Shown here piece after piece: positions 57,495 through 64,000 of a DNA stretch of 64,000 nucleotides. Position numbers and translations under genes: made by a program. A model generated the notes under the pieces. That model saw nothing but the letters and a program-made list of their open reading frames with translations, did no database searches and was not told where the DNA came from. The DNA is from Vibrio sp. AND4 (GTDB taxonomy: Bacteria > Pseudomonadota > Gammaproteobacteria > Enterobacterales > Vibrionaceae), in NCBI RefSeq assembly GCF_000171815.1, contig NZ_ABGR01000005.1, forward strand, positions 122,577 to 186,576, given 5' to 3'. Each line of letters begins with the position of its first letter. Position 1 is the first letter of the stretch.

Positions 57495-57908
57495 TTGGTA
57501 GAACAAAGTGGAAAAAAATTAGTTAAGTCCCATGAACAGTGGCGTGAACAACTTTCAGACGAGGAGTTTCGCGTTTGTCGCGAGCAGGGGACAGAGGCGC
57601 CATTCAGCGGTAAGTTGCTCCACAACAAAGACACTGGAATTTATGCCTGTACGTGCTGCGAAACGCCTCTGTTTGTCTCTGATAACAAGTACGACTCAGG
57701 GTGTGGATGGCCAAGTTTTGATGCACCAATTAACCGCACTGTAATACATTATCTAGAAGATCTGAGTCACGGAATGGTTCGAACAGAGATCCGATGTGCA
57801 GCTTGCGACAGCCATTTAGGCCATGTTTTTGAAGATGGGCCGCAAACGACAGGTGAGCGCTATTGTGTAAACTCTGTGTCGTTAATTTTCAACAAACCCG
57901 ACCAATAA
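57495..57908 (+). CDS. msrB: peptide-methionine (R)-S-oxide reductase MsrB
   Basis: A 137-residue repair enzyme that reduces the R isomer of methionine sulfoxide. Zinc cysteines occur as CTCC and CAAC, the catalytic Cys in [10 protein letters not shown] near the end, and [10 protein letters not shown] forms the active-site loop. The start is uncertain: TTG 57495 has AAGGAA six bases upstream and gives a normal length, while ATG 57420 would add 25 basic residues. It is divergent from gapA, as in E. coli. Confidence 0.88.
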   Translation: MVEQSGKKLVKSHEQWREQLSDEEFRVCREQGTEAPFSGKLLHNKDTGIYACTCCETPLFVSDNKYDSGCGWPSFDAPINRTVIHYLEDLSHGMVRTEIRCAACDSHLGHVFEDGPQTTGERYCVNSVSLIFNKPDQ

Positions 57909-57976
57909 TGCCACTACGGACTGAAAGAATGTTTTATCCTTTCAATGAAAAAATCATCAATGATTACATTACAAAT

Positions 57977-58008
57977 AAAAAACTCCCAACATAAGTGGGA
58001 GTTTTTTA
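57977..58008. terminator. bidirectional terminator between msrB and DUF2989 gene
   Basis: Stem AAAAACTCCCA/TGGGAGTTTTT with a seven-base loop, with A and T runs on both sides; lies between convergent genes. Confidence 0.85.
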
Positions 58009-58009
58009 T

Positions 58010-58831
58010 TTATAAATTGCTTGGTATCATTTTTGGAGAATAGCGTCCTTTCACTATCGCTTTGGACAGGGATTTAGCCAGGTCGTCGAGTTGGTCATAT
58101 TTCTCTTGTTCGGCAAAGTTGAACATGCGCTTTAGCTGGTTTTCATCTGCGAGAGACACATCAAAGCGCTTGGCAACCATTGCCCATAGGTAGGCTTGCT
58201 CTTTATTGCCCATAGTTTGGTTTATGCTCGCTAATGATTTCAAAATCTCAGGTTTTAAGGTTTTCTTATTCGACATCGAGAGCGAGTTATGAAGCAATGT
58301 TAATGTCTTTTGTGAATCGCGACTGGTATAAAAAGTGGCAAGCGCATACTGCATCTCAGCTGTATTTAACGCTGGCGTGCCTTCCATTTGTAAAAATTGG
58401 CGACGTGCTTGGTTATCACCCGTTTGCGACCATAAGAAATACAAGGTTGCTGGATCTTTCGACCCTTTCAGCTCCGTGACGATGCGCTCTAGCTCATCAA
58501 TGCTGTGCATCAAGGCATCGAAGCGTTTACGTTTTAACGCACTCTGGTCGATGGGCGTGATTTGCGAGGCGAGCTCTAGACACTTGCGATATTCAGCCAC
58601 TAAGTGATATTCAGCTACTTGGTCTGCTTCTGAAGGGTTTTTGATCAGTTCAAAACGATGCCAAATCAAATTTGTTCGTGGAATACGGCATTGACCATCG
58701 TCCATGTTCAGCTTTTCGCAACGAAGTTGAGGATTGCTTTGGCACAGTTCTTCTGTGGTTACGTTGCCTTCAAAGCAGCCAGTTAGAGACAGGCTTGTCA
58801 GACTTGCTAGTAGCCAATATGTTTTTTTCAT
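58010..58831 (-). CDS. DUF2989 lipoprotein
   Basis: A 273-residue predicted lipoprotein: signal peptide and lipobox LTGC (16-19). The mature part is helical with repeated TPR-like patterns, beginning NVTTEELCQSNPQLRCEKLNMDDGQCRIPR, as in DUF2989 family members of vibrios and relatives. Function unknown. Its gene converges on msrB and shares the terminator. Confidence 0.82.
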   Translation of the reverse strand: MKKTYWLLASLTSLSLTGCFEGNVTTEELCQSNPQLRCEKLNMDDGQCRIPRTNLIWHRFELIKNPSEADQVAEYHLVAEYRKCLELASQITPIDQSALKRKRFDALMHSIDELERIVTELKGSKDPATLYFLWSQTGDNQARRQFLQMEGTPALNTAEMQYALATFYTSRDSQKTLTLLHNSLSMSNKKTLKPEILKSLASINQTMGNKEQAYLWAMVAKRFDVSLADENQLKRMFNFAEQEKYDQLDDLAKSLSKAIVKGRYSPKMIPSNL

Positions 58832-58932
58832 GGTTTTGCTTGTGATCCGTTACACCAATTTATTTTCGAGGTCTTGACTCTGTTTTCTATACCGTTATGT
58901 TCTGTAAATAGAATGTAAAAAGCAGGTACATT

Positions 58933-59217
58933 ATGGACGCAGAACAATTATTAAATGCGATAACTCCAGAAGTCTACGAGAGATTGGTTTACGCAGTAGA
59001 GACAGGAAGATGGCCAGAGGGTACACCACTTTCTCAAGAGCAGCGAGACTCATGTATGCAAGCTGTGATGTTGTATCAATCAAAACATAATACCGATGCG
59101 CAACATATGACCGTTGCGGCGGGTGGTGAAATCAGTTTTAAGTCCAAGCAAGAATTGAAGAAACAGTTCAGTGAAGAGGAGCAAGACATCGTTCGTGTCA
59201 ATCCAAATCTGAACTAA
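58933..59217 (+). CDS. yeaC: YeaC family protein (DUF1315)
   Basis: A 94-residue protein. It shows the DUF1315 pattern LLNAITPEVYERLVYAVETGRWPEGTPLSQEQRDSCMQAVMLYQSKHN. Function unknown. In E. coli yeaC lies near ansA and sppA, as here, though on the opposite strand to them. Confidence 0.88.
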   Translation: MDAEQLLNAITPEVYERLVYAVETGRWPEGTPLSQEQRDSCMQAVMLYQSKHNTDAQHMTVAAGGEISFKSKQELKKQFSEEEQDIVRVNPNLN

Positions 59218-59249
59218 ACGCCAACTCTGTTAACGGAAGATTCCGCTTA

Positions 59250-59285
59250 AAAAGCCCAATTCACCTATGAATTGGGCTTTTTTGT
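59250..59285. terminator. bidirectional terminator between yeaC and ansA
   Basis: Stem AAAAAGCCCAATTCA/TGAATTGGGCTTTTT with a short loop; lies between convergent genes. Confidence 0.85.
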
Positions 59286-59378
59286 ATGCTTACTTGCGCC
59301 TGAGCTATCGGCCTGAGTTTTGCACTGAAAGGGCCGAGAGTCAGCAGTGAGGACTTACTCTGTATGATTTAACTCTGA

Positions 59379-60392
59379 CTATAGACTCATTTCACCACGC
59401 AAGACTTCTTGCATCTTCTGTTTGATTTCTTCGTAAGACAGTCCTTGGCTAAGAAGGTAATGAAGCTTTGCAAGTGCCGCTTCTGGTGTCATATCAAAAC
59501 CGCTGATTACGCCAGAATCTGCCAGAGCACAACCTGTCGCGTAACCGCCCATGTTTACCTTACCCGCTAAGCATTGAGTCAGGTTGACGACGATGACACC
59601 GCGCTCAGATGCTTGCTTTAGATGGCCAAGTAGTTCAGGGTTTTGCGGCGCATTACCCACGCCAAAAGTCAGTAGGATCATGGCATTGACTGGTTGCCGA
59701 AGCGTATTACGAATCACTTCGTGTGATATACCAGGGTACATAGTGATCACACCGATTGGCTGCGGCGTGATGGTATGTACTTTGAATTCACCTTCAGGCT
59801 TGGCACCCATAGTGATGCTGTTACTGATCTGAATATTGATACCAGCTTCCAATAGTGGAGGTAGGTTGGGTGAAGTAAAGGCGTTGAAACCGTCTGCGTG
59901 AGACTTTGTACTGCGGTTACCTCGCATCAACTGATTATTGAAGAACAAGGTGACTTCGTTGATAGGGTAGTTTGCTGCAATGTGCAGGGCATTTAACAAG
60001 TTTGCTTGACCATCTGAGCGCAGTTCTGCCAATGGAATTTGTGAGCCTGTCACAATCACGGGTTTTCCGAGGTTCTCAAGCATGAAAGACAAAGCAGAAG
60101 CAGTATACGCCATGGTGTCAGTACCATGTAGAATCACAAAGCCATCGTATTTGTCGTAGTTGTTACGGATGTCGTTTGCGATTTGCTGCCAGTCCGCAGG
60201 AGTCATGTCAGATGAATCGATCAGGGGATCGTATTCATGGATAGTGTATTCTGGCATTTCCGTACGGTGAAACTCAGGCATACTGGCTAATTGCTTTTCC
60301 ATAAAGCCAGCCACAGGCACGTAGCCGTGATCCGATTTTTGCATACCGATGGTACCACCGGTATAAGCGATGTAGATATGTTTTCTAGTCAT
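59379..60392 (-). CDS. ansA: L-asparaginase I (cytoplasmic)
   Basis: A 337-residue enzyme that hydrolyses asparagine to aspartate and ammonia. The two catalytic threonine motifs are YTGGTIGM (9-16) and LHGTDTMAYTA (about 88-98), with the Lys in VTGSQIPLAELRSDG nearby. There is no signal peptide, so it is the cytoplasmic type I, length equal to E. coli AnsA (338). It follows sppA on the same strand as in E. coli, separated by a terminator. Confidence 0.94.
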   Translation of the reverse strand: MTRKHIYIAYTGGTIGMQKSDHGYVPVAGFMEKQLASMPEFHRTEMPEYTIHEYDPLIDSSDMTPADWQQIANDIRNNYDKYDGFVILHGTDTMAYTASALSFMLENLGKPVIVTGSQIPLAELRSDGQANLLNALHIAANYPINEVTLFFNNQLMRGNRSTKSHADGFNAFTSPNLPPLLEAGINIQISNSITMGAKPEGEFKVHTITPQPIGVITMYPGISHEVIRNTLRQPVNAMILLTFGVGNAPQNPELLGHLKQASERGVIVVNLTQCLAGKVNMGGYATGCALADSGVISGFDMTPEAALAKLHYLLSQGLSYEEIKQKMQEVLRGEMSL

Positions 60393-60455
60393 CGTTCTAC
60401 TTTACTTCATGTAGGGGGAATATTGGCGGGGATTATAGCGAAATGAAGCCTAATA

Positions 60456-60489
60456 AAAAGGGGCATCTCTCATAGAGGTGCCCCTTTTT
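60456..60489 (-). terminator. terminator after sppA
   Basis: Minus-strand stem AAAGGGGCACCTCT/AGAGATGCCCCTTT with one G-T pair, a three-base loop and T5. Confidence 0.85.
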
Positions 60490-60505
60490 GACTCAGCAAG
60501 TAAAG

Positions 60506-62356
60506 TTATTGCACTTGGCAGTTTAAACAGAAGGCGTATTGGCCTTTTGGATCGTTAAAGCTCTGCATTATGCTTGTATCTTGCTCAAGCTGCTGAGCAA
60601 CGGGCTGTAAGCTCTTTGGTAAGAAGCTTGTCGCATCGATACCCAGAGACACTTTCACTTGGTTCATGAATTCTTGAACGAACTGTTCTGCTGGTGATAA
60701 TGGCTCTTCAACCCAGTAGAGCTGATAGTTCTCTACTTCAGCAAGTTTCGCTGCCAGTTGCACCGCGTCATCAAAGTCACCCATTTGGTCTACCAAACCG
60801 AAAGACATGGCATCTTGGCCTGTCCAAACTCGACCTTGAGCGACTTTATCTACTTCTTCTAGTGACATCTCTCGGTTTGAGCCAACCAGAGAAATAAAGC
60901 GCTTGTAGCCATGTTCGATACCCAATTGGAACGCTTGTGATGCACCGTCAGAAAGACCGGTTGTGATACCGTCACCAGAGAATGGTGATGTACCAACGCC
61001 GTCGGTGCTGATGCCAAGCTTATTAAAGCCTTTCTCAAACGTTGTGATGACACTAAAGATACCAATAGAGCCTGTTAGTGTGGTTGGCTGAGCTACGATT
61101 TTATCTGCACTCATTGAGATCCAGTAACCACCGGAAGCCGCAAGACTCGACATAGAAACCACAACAGGTTTCCCCGCCTCTTTTAGTGCTTCGACTTCGT
61201 TACGAATGACTTCTGAAGCAAAAGCACTGCCTCCAGGGCTATCCACCCGAAGTACCACAGCTTTAACCTTGTCGTCGTTGCGAGCTTGGCGAAGTAGGCT
61301 TGCCACTGTGTCACCGCCAACAGTACCGCGTGGTTGCTGACCATCCATGATAGCGCCGCTTGCCACGACAACAGCAATATCATCTACAGCAGGCGTTAGA
61401 TTCGGGGCCATAGTCGCGAGGTAGTCGTAGTAACCAATGGCATTGTAGCTGTCTTTGCCGTCACTACCGAACTCTTTGGCGAAGCGTTTACGTACGTCTT
61501 GTCGTGTTGCTAGCTCATCAACTAAGCCCATTTTAACGGCGAGTTGAGCAAGATCGCCATCGACCGATTTTATCTCAGTAAGCAATTCATCCATGGTTGG
61601 ATTCAGTGCTTTTGCATCGATATTTCGGTTTGTCGCAACGTCATCAACAAAGGCGTCCCAAAGCTGGGTAATCCAGCGTGTCGCGGACTCTTTTGCCGCA
61701 TCGGACATGTCATCACGAATAAATGGTTCAATCGCAGATTTGTAGGTACCTACACGGAACACGTGCGTAGACACATCGAGTTTATCTAGTAGGGCTTTGT
61801 AATACATCGAGTAAGAGCTGTAGCCCTTGATCAGCACACCACCATCTGGTGCGAGGAAAATTTTATCCGCGTAGCTCGCCAAGTAATATTGGCTTTGGTT
61901 ATAGAAATCACCGACGGCATAAACGGGTTTGCCTGATGTTTTAAATTCATTCAGTGCTTTGGCAATGTAGCGAAGCTTGGTTAGATTGGTTTCTGGCATA
62001 TCGCGCAGAGCCAGAACCAGACCAGAAACTTTCGGGTCGTCTTTTGCATAGCGAATCGTGTCAACGATGTCGAACAACACATTCTCTTTTGGCATTTCAT
62101 TGCCTAAGATGGACCCTGCGACAGAATCCATTGGGTTTACGTAACGACGCTGCTCAACGATGGGACCAGAAAGGTTCATCACCAGCGCAGATTCTTTCTC
62201 AATGGCTGGCTTATCTTCACCAGTATAGCTAAAGGCAAAGTAGAAGACGGCAATCATCACAAGGAAGATCAAGTTTGCCAAAGCAAGTCTAACAAAGGTG
62301 ATGGCTTTCCATACTCCCTTGAACATCAGACCAATATATTTGAAGAGTTTATTCAT
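60506..62356 (-). CDS. sppA: signal peptide peptidase SppA (67 kDa type)
   Basis: A 616-residue inner-membrane serine protease that degrades cleaved signal peptides. One N-terminal helix (about 24-43) anchors it. The catalytic Lys206 (TYKSAIEPF) and Ser408 (SSLAASGGYW) are in the tandem halves of the duplicated peptidase S49 domain, as in E. coli SppA (K209, S409). Length equals E. coli SppA (618). It is followed by ansA after about 115 bases. Confidence 0.94.
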   Translation of the reverse strand: MNKLFKYIGLMFKGVWKAITFVRLALANLIFLVMIAVFYFAFSYTGEDKPAIEKESALVMNLSGPIVEQRRYVNPMDSVAGSILGNEMPKENVLFDIVDTIRYAKDDPKVSGLVLALRDMPETNLTKLRYIAKALNEFKTSGKPVYAVGDFYNQSQYYLASYADKIFLAPDGGVLIKGYSSYSMYYKALLDKLDVSTHVFRVGTYKSAIEPFIRDDMSDAAKESATRWITQLWDAFVDDVATNRNIDAKALNPTMDELLTEIKSVDGDLAQLAVKMGLVDELATRQDVRKRFAKEFGSDGKDSYNAIGYYDYLATMAPNLTPAVDDIAVVVASGAIMDGQQPRGTVGGDTVASLLRQARNDDKVKAVVLRVDSPGGSAFASEVIRNEVEALKEAGKPVVVSMSSLAASGGYWISMSADKIVAQPTTLTGSIGIFSVITTFEKGFNKLGISTDGVGTSPFSGDGITTGLSDGASQAFQLGIEHGYKRFISLVGSNREMSLEEVDKVAQGRVWTGQDAMSFGLVDQMGDFDDAVQLAAKLAEVENYQLYWVEEPLSPAEQFVQEFMNQVKVSLGIDATSFLPKSLQPVAQQLEQDTSIMQSFNDPKGQYAFCLNCQVQ

Positions 62357-62523
62357 CTTGTCTCCATAACGAGATAGTCATTCCCCCAATCTACAAAAGT
62401 ATGGGTTCTTATCTGTAAAATCTAAAAAATTAGCAGTTTTTTTAGCTTATCATGGCAACTCAACAATTGGCATATCTTAACGTGAGATTGACGCGTGTTG
62501 CAAAAATGTAAACAGCCGTTTGA

Positions 62524-64000
<1,477 letters not shown>

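Overview
The window is chromosomal DNA from a marine Vibrio, most likely of the Harveyi clade (V. parahaemolyticus, alginolyticus, campbellii, harveyi or a relative). The basis is gene content and order: the hubP-truA-accD-folC-dedD-cvpA-purF run, an aphB-type LysR gene beside an rssB-type response regulator, a fabB 3' region in the FarS position, and gapA/msrB/yeaD with yeaC-ansA-sppA. The species cannot be fixed from sequence reading alone. I saw no rRNA, tRNA, CRISPR array, insertion sequence or integrase.

Region by region. 1-6.2 kb: sixA, smrB, prmB, aroC, a TRIC-type channel gene, epmC, yfcL and an FMN reductase, matching the enterobacterial sixA-smrB-prmB-aroC-epmC-yfcL block. 6.3-12.2 kb: mnmC, fabB with a probable FarS sRNA, pdxB and asd. 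12.3-22.5 kb: the polar landmark gene hubP, truA, then accD-folC-dedD and the PurR-controlled cvpA-purF pair. 22.5-29.6 kb: aphB-like and rssB-like regulators, a 43-residue membrane peptide ahead of ybaN, apt, dnaX (with a -1 frameshift site), ybaB and recR. 29.6-36.6 kb is more accessory: aqpZ, two cysteine-cluster proteins, an acetyltransferase, a secreted tandem NTF2-like protein, a predicted type III chaperone plus RhoGAP effector operon, and a LysR regulator. 36.3-39.8 kb: glutamate decarboxylase with an AspT-family exchanger. 40-50.6 kb: MscS channel, small enzymes, a probable Pho-regulated alkaline phosphatase, a BCCT transporter, a probable Fur-regulated ChaN lipoprotein, rlmA and a nucleoside hydrolase. 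50.7-55 kb: a four-gene cassette of deacetylase, FkbH-like protein, acyl carrier protein and an unrecognised protein. 55-64 kb: yeaD, gapA, msrB, a DUF2989 lipoprotein, yeaC, ansA, sppA and the 5' part of fadH, cut by the window edge.

The most notable item is the chaperone/effector pair at 33.7-35.0 kb. The 266-residue protein carries a eukaryotic-type RhoGAP domain in which the Arg, Lys and Asn positions known from human RhoGAPs are all present. It follows a small acidic protein shaped like a class I type III chaperone, and the promoter has the A-tract, TGnnA and 21-bp spacing associated with ExsA control. No secretion apparatus genes lie in the window, so it looks like an orphan effector locus. 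The second is the 50.7-55 kb cassette, whose product cannot be predicted. Other signals: operators matching PurR (cvpA), FadR (fadH), Fur (chaN) and PhoB (phosphatase), the dnaX slippery heptamer, and the FarS-like 3' UTR, which together with the FadR site ties two loci here to fatty-acid control.
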